62,300 nucleotides of DNA from Candidatus Aerophobota bacterium (lineage in GTDB: Bacteria; Aerophobota; Aerophobia; Aerophobales; B3-G15): assembly GCA_030615365.1 (NCBI GenBank), contig JAUWZM010000004.1, positions 1 to 62,300 of the forward strand, in the 5' to 3' direction. Numbering within the stretch: the first letter of the stretch is position 1; each line of letters begins with the position of its first letter. Of the stretch, positions 42,127 to 50,811 are shown one piece after another. The position numbers and the translations under genes were made by a program. The notes under the pieces are model-generated. The model searched no databases. It worked only from the letters and a program-made list of their open reading frames with translations, and was not told where the DNA came from.

Positions 42127-42545
42127 CAAATAAAGAACGAGCTGAACTCTTACTTAAAGGAGCACAAAGAGCAATAGAGGAGTTGGATGAAGCCATAAAA
42201 AAGAGGATGTGGAATTGGGCTATAAGAAGAGCGCAAGAAGCAGTAGAGCTTTCTTTAAAAGCCACCCTCAAGCTTTTAAATGTAGAATATCCTAAGGTGC
42301 ATGATATTGCACCAGGTTTTGAAAGAGTGCTTAAAGAAAAAGGGATAGATGCATCACACATAAAGTTTGAAAAAATCAAGCAAATTTCAAGGGACCTTTC
42401 AGAAAAGAGGGCTCCAGCTTTCTATGGAGAGGAGATCTATACTAAGGAAGAAACGATGCTCGCCAGAGAACAAGCTAACTATGTTTTTACTTTCTGTAGG
42501 AAATTAATTGAAAAACTTATGAAGAGGACAATGTTTCAAATTTAG
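42123..42545 (+). CDS. HEPN-domain protein (putative toxin of a MNT/HEPN pair)
   Basis: 140 residues, all helical. RAELLLKGAQRAIEELDEAIKKRMWNWAIRRAQEAVELSLKATLKLLNVEYPKVHDIAPGFERVL is the HEPN family (PF05168) pattern. The later SRDLSEKRAPAFYGEE corresponds to the region where ribonuclease-active HEPNs carry R-x4-6-H; I do not see a convincing His at that spacing, so RNase activity is uncertain. It is translationally coupled to the MNT gene. Together they resemble the common MNT/HEPN toxin-antitoxin modules of thermophiles and candidate phyla. Confidence 0.8.
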   Translation: MTNKERAELLLKGAQRAIEELDEAIKKRMWNWAIRRAQEAVELSLKATLKLLNVEYPKVHDIAPGFERVLKEKGIDASHIKFEKIKQISRDLSEKRAPAFYGEEIYTKEETMLAREQANYVFTFCRKLIEKLMKRTMFQI

Positions 42546-42690
42546 CTAATTAAACTGAAAATTAGATGAAGTAGCCCTCCTATCCTAAAGATAATTTTCA
42601 TCATCAAAAGAATACTTTTTATGGTGTTCTTTGTCCCTGTCTCTTTCAAGAAAAAGGAGAAAAGTTATAGATTCCTAAACATTAAAAATT

Positions 42691-43296
42691 ATGAAAAGTA
42701 AATCTTGGATCATCTTAGAAGAATCGCTTCCTGAATCCTTCTACGCTCGAGATACAAAACTGGTAGCTATAGACCTTTTAGGAAAAGTTCTGGCTCATCA
42801 CACATCCAATGGCGTTATTAAGGGTATAATAGTAGAAACTGAGGCTTATTATGGTCCAGATGACCCTGCATCTCATGCCTTTAGGGGAAAAACGAAAAGA
42901 TCTGCAATGATGTGGGGAAAACCAGGTACAGCTTATGTCTATTTTGCCTATGGAATGCACTATCTAATTAATGCAGTAGCTGAGAAAGAAGGAAAAGCTG
43001 GGGCTGTGTTAATTCGGGCATTGGAGCCAATGCAGGGGATAGAGATTATGAAAAAAAGAAGAGGAGTGGACAATGTAAAGAATCTGTGCAACGGTCCGGC
43101 AAAACTAACCAAAGCCTTTGGAATAGATGGAAGCTACAATGGAGTGAAGTTAACCTCTGGCAGGTTAATAATTGAGCGGGGAGAAAAGAAAAGATTTGAT
43201 ACTGTCTCGGCAGGGAGGATAGGAATTAAGAAGGGTGGGGAAGAGAATTTAAGATTTTATATAAGGGGATGTGAATTTGTCTCAAAAAAGGGGTAA
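42691..43296 (+). CDS. 3-methyladenine DNA glycosylase (MPG/AAG family)
   Basis: 201 residues. DTKLVAIDLLGKVLAHHTSNGVIKGIIVETEAYYGPDDPASHAFRGKTKRSAMMWGKPGTAYVYFAYGMHYLINAV carries all AAG-family landmarks: the catalytic Glu in ETEAY, the DPASHA and RN/RS.MF-type segment, and Y(V)YFAYGMH. PAKLTKAFGIDG closes the fold. It excises alkylated bases such as 3-methyladenine, and hypoxanthine in some members. It overlaps no neighbour but leads closely into the DUF3467 gene. Its place between a toxin-antitoxin pair and cas genes may be incidental. Confidence 0.92.
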   Translation: MKSKSWIILEESLPESFYARDTKLVAIDLLGKVLAHHTSNGVIKGIIVETEAYYGPDDPASHAFRGKTKRSAMMWGKPGTAYVYFAYGMHYLINAVAEKEGKAGAVLIRALEPMQGIEIMKKRRGVDNVKNLCNGPAKLTKAFGIDGSYNGVKLTSGRLIIERGEKKRFDTVSAGRIGIKKGGEENLRFYIRGCEFVSKKG

Positions 43297-43300
43297 AAAA

Positions 43301-43573
43301 ATGCAAAAAGAGATAAAGATTAAATTTACCGATGATGTGCTAAGGGGAGTGTATACCAACTTTATGCAGGTAATTCATACCAAGGATGAATTTGTGCTGG
43401 ATTTTGCCAATGTTTTCCCACCCCAGGGTATTATGACCTCCAGGGTAATTATAAGTCCTGGTCATCTAAAGAGAATAGTAAAGGCTCTGGGTGAGAATAT
43501 GAAAAGATATGAGGAGAAATTTGGTCCTATAGAGGAGGCAAAAGGACCCGGGGAGATTGGATTCAAAGCTTAA
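43301..43573 (+). CDS. DUF3467 protein
   Basis: The ATG at 43301 with a GGGG ribosome site is preferred to the open frame from 43271, which overlaps the glycosylase gene; 90 residues. VLRGVYTNFMQVIHTKDEFVLDFANVFPPQGIMTSRVIISPGHLKRIVKALGENMKRYEEKFG is the defining DUF3467 (PF11950) sequence. Function of the family is unknown; it is a small, widespread cytoplasmic protein. It starts five bases after the glycosylase stop, so the two are likely co-transcribed. Confidence 0.8.
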   Translation: MQKEIKIKFTDDVLRGVYTNFMQVIHTKDEFVLDFANVFPPQGIMTSRVIISPGHLKRIVKALGENMKRYEEKFGPIEEAKGPGEIGFKA

Positions 43574-43881
43574 AAGATTTGACTAAAATATTAAATTTTG
43601 ATATCTTATGATTAACTAAATATGGATTTAGCAATTCCCATGAATGATAATTAGACCTGTCTTAGGTACTACTCTCAAAGCAATTCCACTCATTAACCCA
43701 AACTAAACATTCCTGAAGATTCTCTTAGCTGAGGATTATCTAAGACTAACTGTTCATCAGTAAACTTTACAACTACCTATCGAAGCTAAGGCCCTCTGTT
43801 CTGTTTAGAGGAGAGTTTTAATAGTCAGTTAATGCATAAAGGGCTCAGTAAATTTTATTTTTTATTCAGGGAGGCTAAATT
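43574..43881. other. Cas operon promoter and long leader
   Basis: 308 bases without a gene. A promoter at 43579-43607 would give a leader of about 270 nt before cas6. I see no CRISPR-repeat copy and no recognised riboswitch in it. Confidence 0.5.
43579..43607 (+). promoter_or_regulatory. Putative promoter of the cas operon
   Basis: TTGACT (43579-43584), a 17-base spacer and TATCTT (43602-43607), directly after the DUF3467 stop. Confidence 0.5.
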
Positions 43882-44835
43882 GTGAGCTTACATCAACTTT
43901 CTTTAGCTAAGTATAGGTTTATCCTTCGGACCAGGGAAGCCTTAATTCTCCCTTTCTATAAAGGTTCTGTTCTTAGAGGAGGATTTGGCTCTGTCTTTCG
44001 CAAGCTCATCTGTATAAATAAAAATAAAAATTGCCCTGACTGTATTCTTAGAAACAAATGTGTTTATTCCTACATTTTTGAAACTTCTCCACCTTCTAAT
44101 TCCTCTCATCTAAGCAAATACAAAAATATTCCTCATCCTTTTGTTTTAGAGCCTCCTCTGGAAAACAAAAGGGAATATGCAGAGGATGAGAATCTCTCTT
44201 TCAACCTCATTTTAATTGGAAGAGCTATTGATTATCTTCCCTATTTTATATTCACCTTTTGTCAATTGGGGGAAATTGGTCTGGGTAAGAAAAGGGCGCA
44301 TTACGAGCTAATTCGAGTAGATTCTTTCGGAAATCATAAAAAGACAGGGACTGTTTATGATAACCAAACCCAAACCTTAAGGAATATAAATACTAAGATA
44401 GATATTTCCCGGATAGTTTCCTCCTTAAAATCTTCTACAAATCATCTCACCTTAAAATTTATCACTCCAACCAGGATTAAATACCAGGGAACCTATACCT
44501 CTCATCCTCATTTCCATATTATCTTAAGGGCCTTGCTTCGCCGCCTTTCTTCTCTTTTATACTTTCACTGTGGAGAAGAGTTGAATATAGATTATAAAGA
44601 AGTAATTGAGGAAGCAAAAAAAATAGAAACTCTTGAAACTAAAGTAAACTGGATAGATTGGGAAAGATACTCGGCAAGACAACAGCAAAGGATGAAGTTG
44701 GGAGGATTCATTGGCAGGGTAACTTATCAGGGGAATATAACTAAATTTCTTCCCTTTTTAAAAGTAGGAGAGTACACCCATTTGGGTAAAGCCGCCGTTT
44801 TTGGCTTAGGCAAATACAAAATTGAGGAAAACTGA
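43882..44835 (+). CDS. cas6: CRISPR pre-crRNA endoribonuclease Cas6
   Basis: 317 residues from a GTG start with a GGGAGG ribosome site. The family (PF10040-type Cas6) is recognisable from LPFYKGSVLRGGFGSVFRKLIC, a zinc-like cysteine set CPDCILRNKCVY (about 53-65), PYFIFTFCQLGEIGLGKKRAHYEL and the C-terminal LKFITPTRIKYQG ... FIGRVTYQGNITKFLPFLKVGEYTHLGKAAVFGLGKY with the Gly-rich RNA-binding loop. It cuts the CRISPR transcript within each repeat, leaving an 8-nt 5' handle (ATTGAAAC here). It is the first gene of the cas operon, 86 bases before cas10. Confidence 0.88.
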   Translation: MSLHQLSLAKYRFILRTREALILPFYKGSVLRGGFGSVFRKLICINKNKNCPDCILRNKCVYSYIFETSPPSNSSHLSKYKNIPHPFVLEPPLENKREYAEDENLSFNLILIGRAIDYLPYFIFTFCQLGEIGLGKKRAHYELIRVDSFGNHKKTGTVYDNQTQTLRNINTKIDISRIVSSLKSSTNHLTLKFITPTRIKYQGTYTSHPHFHIILRALLRRLSSLLYFHCGEELNIDYKEVIEEAKKIETLETKVNWIDWERYSARQQQRMKLGGFIGRVTYQGNITKFLPFLKVGEYTHLGKAAVFGLGKYKIEEN

Positions 44836-44921
44836 AAGGTAGATATACTCTGCCTAATTAGTCTGAAATCTAATATGGCGATGTCAGGCCCAAGGGAAAA
44901 AGAAAATGTAGGAGAAGGACC

Positions 44922-47363
44922 ATGATAGAGAAAGAAGATAAAGGTTTTCAATCGTTAATTCTTGCTGCATTATTACATGATATTGGGAAATTTTGGCAAA
45001 GAAGTTTATCGGAAAGTAAAATTCGGCATACAGAGTTAGGTGGGGAGTTCTTTCAAAAATATTTACGAGAAAAACTTTCTGCTTCAAAGATTTTTGCAGT
45101 TGAAGAACTAAACAACATAGAAAATGATATCAGGAATCATCATGATTATGCGAAATTTGTGACCTTGGCTGATTGTTGTTCGGCTGGTATGGATCGTATT
45201 TCTCTTGATGAAGAAGAGACGAAAGATCCAGAATTTGAACGTTTACAATCGCTATTAGAGAAAATTTATATTCCGAAGGAACTAAGTCAAAAAGGTCCAA
45301 AAGAGAAATATAGATTTGCCCATAAGTTAGTATCTCTTTCGCCAGAGAATGCATTCCCTTCTGATAAGTTTTCCAAAAGATCTCTCGCGAGCGAATACAG
45401 AACTTTATGGGAAAGTTTCATTGAAGAAGTAAAAAAGTTACCAACTATCAATTTTAATACATTTATTTTTTCTCTATATCATCTTCTTTGGAAATACATC
45501 TGGTGCGTACCCAGTGCTGTTTATAAAAGTGAACCGGATATTTCTTTATTTGATCATCTGAAGACCACTGCCGCTATTGCAATGTGTCTTTACGACCACA
45601 GTATAGATAATAAGAATGAGTCTGAGTTTACTCTTCTCTGTGGAGATGTTAGCGGTATTCAAAGATTTATTTACAGTATAACTTCAAAGGGAGCAGCCAA
45701 AGGACTTAAGGGACGATCTTTTTATCTTCAATTATTAGCTGAAACAACTGCAAAATATATCTTAAGGCAAATAAACTACCCTATTACAAATATGCTATAT
45801 GCCAGTGGTGGGAGATTTTATCTTCTTATAGCAAATAAATATGAGAAGAAACTCAAGGGAATTCAAGAAAAGGTAAATAGAGGATTATTAAATAAATATG
45901 ATGGTGAACTTTATATAGCTTTAGGTGGAACCTCATTCACGAGATATGATTTTTTGCATAATAAATTTCCTGAGAAGTGGAAATTGGCATCTGAAAAAGC
46001 TAACGAGCAGAAAAGAAAAAGATTTTCAGAGATGAAATATGAAGAAGTGTTTACGCCTTTTGGTAAGGGAGGATTAAAGAAAGTTTGTGGAATATGCAAA
46101 AGAGAGGGAGACTTAAAACCTTATAGAAAAGAAGAGCCGGATTTGGTGATATGTGAAAATTGTCGACTCGCTGAGGACTTAGGTGAGTCTTTAACAAGGG
46201 AACCAGAATATGTTATCGAAGTTTATAATGAAAAAGAGAGTCCACGGGGACAAAAGGGATTCAGGATTCCATTCTTAAAAACAAAATATTATTGCCTAAA
46301 AAATATTAAAGAACTTCCTGAAATTAAAGCTGAGGAAATTATTTTATATAGACTAAATTTTACTGATTTTCTGCCTGATGAAAATAATGTTAACCCCTAT
46401 TGTTACGGATATAAATTTATTGGAGGTAATTTTATCCCACGGAGCAAAGATGGCATTGCTCTAACCTTTAATGACTTTGCCGAAAACTCTGAAGGGTTAA
46501 AGCGATTAGGCATTTTGAGGATGGATATTGATAACCTTGGAATGATTCTTGCTAAAGGTTTTGAAAAAACTTCTATTTCCAGAGTAACTTCGTTAAGTCG
46601 GGATCTTTCTCTGTTTTTTGAAGGTTACGTGAATCAAATTTGTCAAGCTAAGAAGTATAGAGAAAATGTTTTTATTATTTATTCCGGTGGTGATGACCTG
46701 TTCATAGTAGGAAGTTGGAACAGGATAGTTGAACTGGCCGAGGATATTTATCTGGAGTTCAAAAAATTTGCTTGTCAAAATGAATATCTTACCATTTCAG
46801 GAGGAATCTCATTGATAACTAAAAAGTATCCTATTCACAGGGGCGCACAGTATGCCGGTGAAGCAGAGGAATTAGCCAAAAGTCCGAGGAAAATTATTCG
46901 CGAAGAGGATGTAGTTGTAAAGGAGAAGGATGCAATTACCTTTCTCAAGAAGCCTGTAAGCTGGGATGATTTTAAAATCTGTAGGGAAATGAAGGATTTA
47001 CTATATTTTTGTATTAAGGAAGGTAAAAAAGATATGAAAGGAGACGCCCAAAAATTGAGAAGAGGAGTATTAGAGAGGCTGCGAAGAATCTACCTTCTCT
47101 ATAATAGAAATAAGCTTGATTGGGAGAAAAGAAAGGACACACCCTTAGATGTTGTTGAGGAAAGAATACGGTATAACAAGTGGCTCTGGAGAATGGTTTA
47201 TTCTTTGAGTAGATATACTAAACAAAATGATATTTTTGAGGAAGAAATAGGTAAGATAAAAAGTGCCCTTGTTGAAGATGAATTTGATGGTATGAAATCG
47301 GAAAGAGAAATGATTGATTTGATAGATATACCCACGAGGTGGGTAGAGTTTTTAACCAGATAA
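44922..47363 (+). CDS. csm1: Type III-A Cas10/Csm1, cyclic oligoadenylate synthase and HD nuclease
   Basis: 813 residues. The N-terminal HD domain has ALLHDIGKF (His19-Asp20). The first palm-like domain includes LCGDVSGIQRFIYSI. A zinc module CGICKREGDL ... CENCRLAE (about 388-420) sits between the palms. The second palm has LGILRMDIDNLGMIL and the intact YSGGDDLFIVGSW (GGDD 589-592), so cyclic oligoadenylate synthesis is expected. The C-terminal D4 helical domain ends at WVEFLTR. Both DNase and synthase active sites look functional. The complex partner genes follow without gaps. Confidence 0.95.
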   Translation: MIEKEDKGFQSLILAALLHDIGKFWQRSLSESKIRHTELGGEFFQKYLREKLSASKIFAVEELNNIENDIRNHHDYAKFVTLADCCSAGMDRISLDEEETKDPEFERLQSLLEKIYIPKELSQKGPKEKYRFAHKLVSLSPENAFPSDKFSKRSLASEYRTLWESFIEEVKKLPTINFNTFIFSLYHLLWKYIWCVPSAVYKSEPDISLFDHLKTTAAIAMCLYDHSIDNKNESEFTLLCGDVSGIQRFIYSITSKGAAKGLKGRSFYLQLLAETTAKYILRQINYPITNMLYASGGRFYLLIANKYEKKLKGIQEKVNRGLLNKYDGELYIALGGTSFTRYDFLHNKFPEKWKLASEKANEQKRKRFSEMKYEEVFTPFGKGGLKKVCGICKREGDLKPYRKEEPDLVICENCRLAEDLGESLTREPEYVIEVYNEKESPRGQKGFRIPFLKTKYYCLKNIKELPEIKAEEIILYRLNFTDFLPDENNVNPYCYGYKFIGGNFIPRSKDGIALTFNDFAENSEGLKRLGILRMDIDNLGMILAKGFEKTSISRVTSLSRDLSLFFEGYVNQICQAKKYRENVFIIYSGGDDLFIVGSWNRIVELAEDIYLEFKKFACQNEYLTISGGISLITKKYPIHRGAQYAGEAEELAKSPRKIIREEDVVVKEKDAITFLKKPVSWDDFKICREMKDLLYFCIKEGKKDMKGDAQKLRRGVLERLRRIYLLYNRNKLDWEKRKDTPLDVVEERIRYNKWLWRMVYSLSRYTKQNDIFEEEIGKIKSALVEDEFDGMKSEREMIDLIDIPTRWVEFLTR

Positions 47364-47374
47364 GGAGGGATGAA

Positions 47375-47812
47375 ATGGATGTTATTATTTGGGGAAATGA
47401 GGAAGAAATGAAGGAAGATATAAAAAGTATCGTTAGTGACGATGTAAAGAAATTGGTTAAGGTTGCAGAAAAACTGGGTAACAGGTGGGGTAAGGAACTT
47501 AATTCTCAAAGAAGTGGTGGAATCGAAAGAAACGATGAAAGACTTACTACTTCTCAAATACGGAATATATTTGGCAGTATAAAGAAAATTGAAATGAAAG
47601 GGTTTCATGGGCAAGAAAGTGAGTTCTTACTTCTGAAACCTAAACTTGCCTATACGGCGAGTAGGTCAGGAGCAAAAAAAGGAACAAAAGAATTAAAAAA
47701 TGTCCTTACTATAGCTGTTAATGCAGTTGAGGATGACGAAAAGAAATTTGAAAATTTCTGTAACTTTTTTGAGGCTATTTTGGCCTATCACCGGGCCGCT
47801 GGTGGAAAATAA
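47375..47812 (+). CDS. csm2: Csm2, small subunit of the type III-A complex
   Basis: The ATG at 47375, six bases after AAGGAGGG, is chosen over the open frame at 47339; 145 residues. The helical protein has LTTSQIRNIFGSIKKIEMKG and FLLLKPKLAYTASR, the Csm2 core, and ends FFEAILAYHRAAGGK. Csm2 forms the inner filament of the complex along the crRNA. It lies between cas10 and csm3, as in standard type III-A loci. Confidence 0.92.
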   Translation: MDVIIWGNEEEMKEDIKSIVSDDVKKLVKVAEKLGNRWGKELNSQRSGGIERNDERLTTSQIRNIFGSIKKIEMKGFHGQESEFLLLKPKLAYTASRSGAKKGTKELKNVLTIAVNAVEDDEKKFENFCNFFEAILAYHRAAGGK

Positions 47813-47827
47813 AAAAGGGGGAACAGA

Positions 47828-48559
47828 ATGGATAATATTATACTTAGCAAAAAGATCTTTATAGAGGGAACTATAGAAGTCAAAACGGGTTTGTCTATAG
47901 GAAGTAGCAGTGTGGGATTGGAGATTGGAGGTGCAGACAAAGTAGTAGTCAGAAACCCTATAAATAATCAGCCATACATCCCTGGCTCATCACTGAAGGG
48001 AAAGATGAGAAGTTTATTAGAGAAAATGGAAGGTCAACTCACTTATGAAAAAGATGAAAATGGAAATATCACTGCTATGCCCTGCAAGTGTGGAAAGTGT
48101 CTAATTTGCCAAATTTTTGGGGTACCGGCAGAAGAAAAAGGAATGCCAGCAAGATTGATTGTCCGGGATTCAGAATTAAAAAATTTAGAATTATTGAAAA
48201 AAGCTAAAAATACTGATATGCCTTACACTGAGATAAAAACTGAAGTAGTTATTGATAGAATTACTTCTGCTGCTACTCCCAGAAATTTTGAGCGTGTTCC
48301 CGCTGGCGCTGTTTTCGACCTCAATCTCATCTGTAATATCTATGAAGGTGACAACGAAAAGGAAATATTGGACGAGTTATTTAAAGGGTTAAAGCTGGTG
48401 CAGGATGATTATCTTGGTGGTAGTGGAACAAGAGGTTATGGGCAGGTGAAGTTCGAGATCAACGAACCCTTGCAATACAAAGATGAAGATTCTTACAAAA
48501 AAGAGGCAGATAATAAGAAAAATTTAGAGGGGATTGCTGTCCCAGAAGAATTGAAATGA
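47828..48559 (+). CDS. csm3: Csm3, Cas7-type backbone and target-RNA-cleaving subunit
   Basis: 243 residues. FIEGTIEVKTGLSIGSSSVGLEIGGADKVVVRNPINNQPYIPGSSLKGKMRSLLE is the Csm3 N terminus; Asp37 in GGADK is in the place of the Asp that cuts target RNA every six bases. CKCGKCLICQIFG is the usual zinc-like insert, and LGGSGTRGYGQVKF the glycine loop. Repeated Csm3 subunits form the backbone over the crRNA. It overlaps or nearly touches csm4. Confidence 0.95.
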   Translation: MDNIILSKKIFIEGTIEVKTGLSIGSSSVGLEIGGADKVVVRNPINNQPYIPGSSLKGKMRSLLEKMEGQLTYEKDENGNITAMPCKCGKCLICQIFGVPAEEKGMPARLIVRDSELKNLELLKKAKNTDMPYTEIKTEVVIDRITSAATPRNFERVPAGAVFDLNLICNIYEGDNEKEILDELFKGLKLVQDDYLGGSGTRGYGQVKFEINEPLQYKDEDSYKKEADNKKNLEGIAVPEELK

Positions 48560-48570
48560 AAGGGATATTT

Positions 48571-49569
48571 ATGAAGGACATAACTGTTTATAAGTTAAAA
48601 TTTAAAACCCCGCTTCATATTGATGCTCAGGGAATTGGGTATGAGACAACGGATGAGATCATCCATTCAGATACCATTTTTAGTGCTCTGATGAGTCTCT
48701 GGCATAATTTTTGCAATGATGATATTGAAGAGATTTGTAAAAACCCTCCGTTTCTAATATCCTCCGCTTTTCCTTTTAAACGCGAAACCTATTTTTTCCC
48801 TAAGCCAATGGTCAGAATAGATAGCAAGGGAGAGGATGATTTCAAAATAGGAAAGAAACTGAAAAAGGTGAAGTATATATCCAAAAATATCTTAGAAATA
48901 TTCCTCTTAGGAAAAAAGTTGGAATTCAATGAATCTAACACATTGCAAAATGGTAATTTCTGGATTATGGAAGATGAATTATCACAAGATGAAACACTGT
49001 TTAAAAAAAGAGAAGTTCCCAGAGTAACAATTGACAGGGTAAGTAATTCATCAGATATATTTTATTTCTCCGAAATCATTTTCGAGAAGGACTCGGGACT
49101 GTTCTTTTTGGTAAAGTTTTTGAGTGAAGGTGTGCAGAGGAAGTTTGAAGCTATTTTGAGACTTCTCGGAGATGAAGGAGTGGGTGGAGATAAGCGTCTT
49201 GGAAGAGGGATATTCAGTGTAGAAAAAAAGACCGATTTTCAACTATCAGTTCCTGATCATGCAGATGGAATTTTAAATCTCTCTCTTTACCATCCCACGG
49301 AAGAAGAAATAAAGGAGAATCTCTTGAACAATGCAAGTTATGCACTCATTACTCGAAAGGGTTGGATCCACTCATTAGGAGCAATGTCTTTAAGACGTCA
49401 GAGCATTAGAATGTTGAAAGAAGGCTCAGCTTTTAATTGTTTGAATAAACAACTCTATGGTGATTGTCCTATTGTTTTAGAAAAGGATATAGATAATGGA
49501 CTTTCCCATAATATTTATCGGTATGGTATCGGATTTTGTCTACCACTAAAAAGGAGAGTGGGAAAATGA
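48571..49569 (+). CDS. csm4: Csm4, 5'-handle-binding RAMP subunit
   Basis: The ATG at 48571 has AAAGGGA upstream at proper spacing; an in-frame ATG at 48556 overlaps the csm3 stop and is an alternative. 332 residues. ITVYKLKFKTPLHIDAQGIGYETTDEIIHSDTIFSALMSLWHN, VPRVTIDRVSN and GDEGVGGDKRLGRGIFSV are Csm4 landmarks. It caps the crRNA 5' handle and contacts Cas10. It overlaps csm5 by four bases. Confidence 0.92.
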   Translation: MKDITVYKLKFKTPLHIDAQGIGYETTDEIIHSDTIFSALMSLWHNFCNDDIEEICKNPPFLISSAFPFKRETYFFPKPMVRIDSKGEDDFKIGKKLKKVKYISKNILEIFLLGKKLEFNESNTLQNGNFWIMEDELSQDETLFKKREVPRVTIDRVSNSSDIFYFSEIIFEKDSGLFFLVKFLSEGVQRKFEAILRLLGDEGVGGDKRLGRGIFSVEKKTDFQLSVPDHADGILNLSLYHPTEEEIKENLLNNASYALITRKGWIHSLGAMSLRRQSIRMLKEGSAFNCLNKQLYGDCPIVLEKDIDNGLSHNIYRYGIGFCLPLKRRVGK

Positions 49570-50807
49570 AATATAAAATTACTCTCAAAACTCCTGTCCA
49601 TATTGGTAGTGGAGAAAAGCTTAGTTCAATTGATAGCATGCCACTTGGTGATAGATACGCTGTTATTGATATTGCAAAGATTTTAGAAGAAATAAAAAAT
49701 AATTCAAAAGCCTTAAATGAATTTGAAAAACTTGGGTTTAGATTTAAGATTAAAGATTTTTTAAATAACTACAAAATTAATCCTAATGAAGCTATAAAAT
49801 ATACATTATACAATTCGCAACACCTCCGCCCTTGGGAGATTAACGAAATGGTAAAGACAGGCTTTGGCAATCCCTTAATCCCTGGCACATCACTAAAAGG
49901 AGCACTGAGGACAGTGATTTTTTGGCATCTATTTAAGAACTCTCCGAAAAATAAGATTCAGAATATTTTGAGCGATATTCTCAAGAAGGCAGATCCGCAA
50001 AAACGTGGCAGTGCTGATGATTTGTTAGATCACTATCTTTTGGGTAAAGACCCCAATTATGACCTTTTGAGAAGTCTCCAGGTTGGTGATGCTGAATTTG
50101 AAATTTTAAATCTTCAGTTAATAGATGTAAAGGTATTAACCCTTGATAATAGGAGAGATTTCTTATGGAAGAAGATGGGAAGGCAAGGTTTTAATACGCC
50201 TGATCCTTTAAAGGCTACCTCAATTTATTGCGAGGCATTGCCTATTAACACTGCATCTACTGTAAAAATAAAACCCGATAAGTATCTTTTGGAAGACAAA
50301 ATTGCAAGCACTCAATTGGATTTTTCCGCTAAAAAGAGATATTTCTTTGATTTACCAAAATATTGTAATGAATTTGCCAATAATTTCATCTCTCAGGAAA
50401 TCGAGTTCTTTGAAGGATGTAAAATGGGGAGAATCTTGAATTTTTATAAAGGTCTTCAAAAGGAAATTTCTCAAGATGATGATTCTTTTCTTCTTCACCT
50501 TGGCTGGGGTAGTGGGTGGCGAGGAATGACTGGAAACTATTTGGAAGAAGAAATGCTTAGTGAATTCCGTCAAAAATTTACTCTGGGAAAAATGTTTTCG
50601 GAAGAAGTTCAATGCCCTACTTGTGGAGCTCGAACAAGACCTGACAAATTTAAGAAAGGTTATAATTTCTGTTTCAATTGCCGAAAAAGTTTTCCTGCAA
50701 AAAACTCAAAAAGGTTATATCCCGTCTTTCCCAAGACTCGCAAAATAGTTTTTGAAAATAACCAACCAAAGTATCCCTTGGGATGGATAAAGTTGGAGAT
50801 AATTTAA
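49566..50807 (+). CDS. csm5: Csm5, RAMP subunit, with C-terminal zinc-ribbon-like motif
   Basis: The ATG at 49566 (ATGA overlap with the csm4 stop, AGGAG upstream) is chosen; 413 residues. MKYKITLKTPVHIGSGEKLS, NPLIPGTSLKGALRTVIFWHLF and the Gly-rich LGWGSGWRGMTGNY are Csm5 features. Near the C terminus lies CPTCGARTRPDKFKKGYNFCFNCRKSFP, a four-cysteine zinc-ribbon-like motif that I would not expect in the best known Csm5 proteins. Csm5 caps the 3' end of the crRNA and helps recruit trimming nucleases. It ends 4 bases before csm6. Confidence 0.9.
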   Translation: MKYKITLKTPVHIGSGEKLSSIDSMPLGDRYAVIDIAKILEEIKNNSKALNEFEKLGFRFKIKDFLNNYKINPNEAIKYTLYNSQHLRPWEINEMVKTGFGNPLIPGTSLKGALRTVIFWHLFKNSPKNKIQNILSDILKKADPQKRGSADDLLDHYLLGKDPNYDLLRSLQVGDAEFEILNLQLIDVKVLTLDNRRDFLWKKMGRQGFNTPDPLKATSIYCEALPINTASTVKIKPDKYLLEDKIASTQLDFSAKKRYFFDLPKYCNEFANNFISQEIEFFEGCKMGRILNFYKGLQKEISQDDDSFLLHLGWGSGWRGMTGNYLEEEMLSEFRQKFTLGKMFSEEVQCPTCGARTRPDKFKKGYNFCFNCRKSFPAKNSKRLYPVFPKTRKIVFENNQPKYPLGWIKLEII

Positions 50808-50811
50808 CAAG

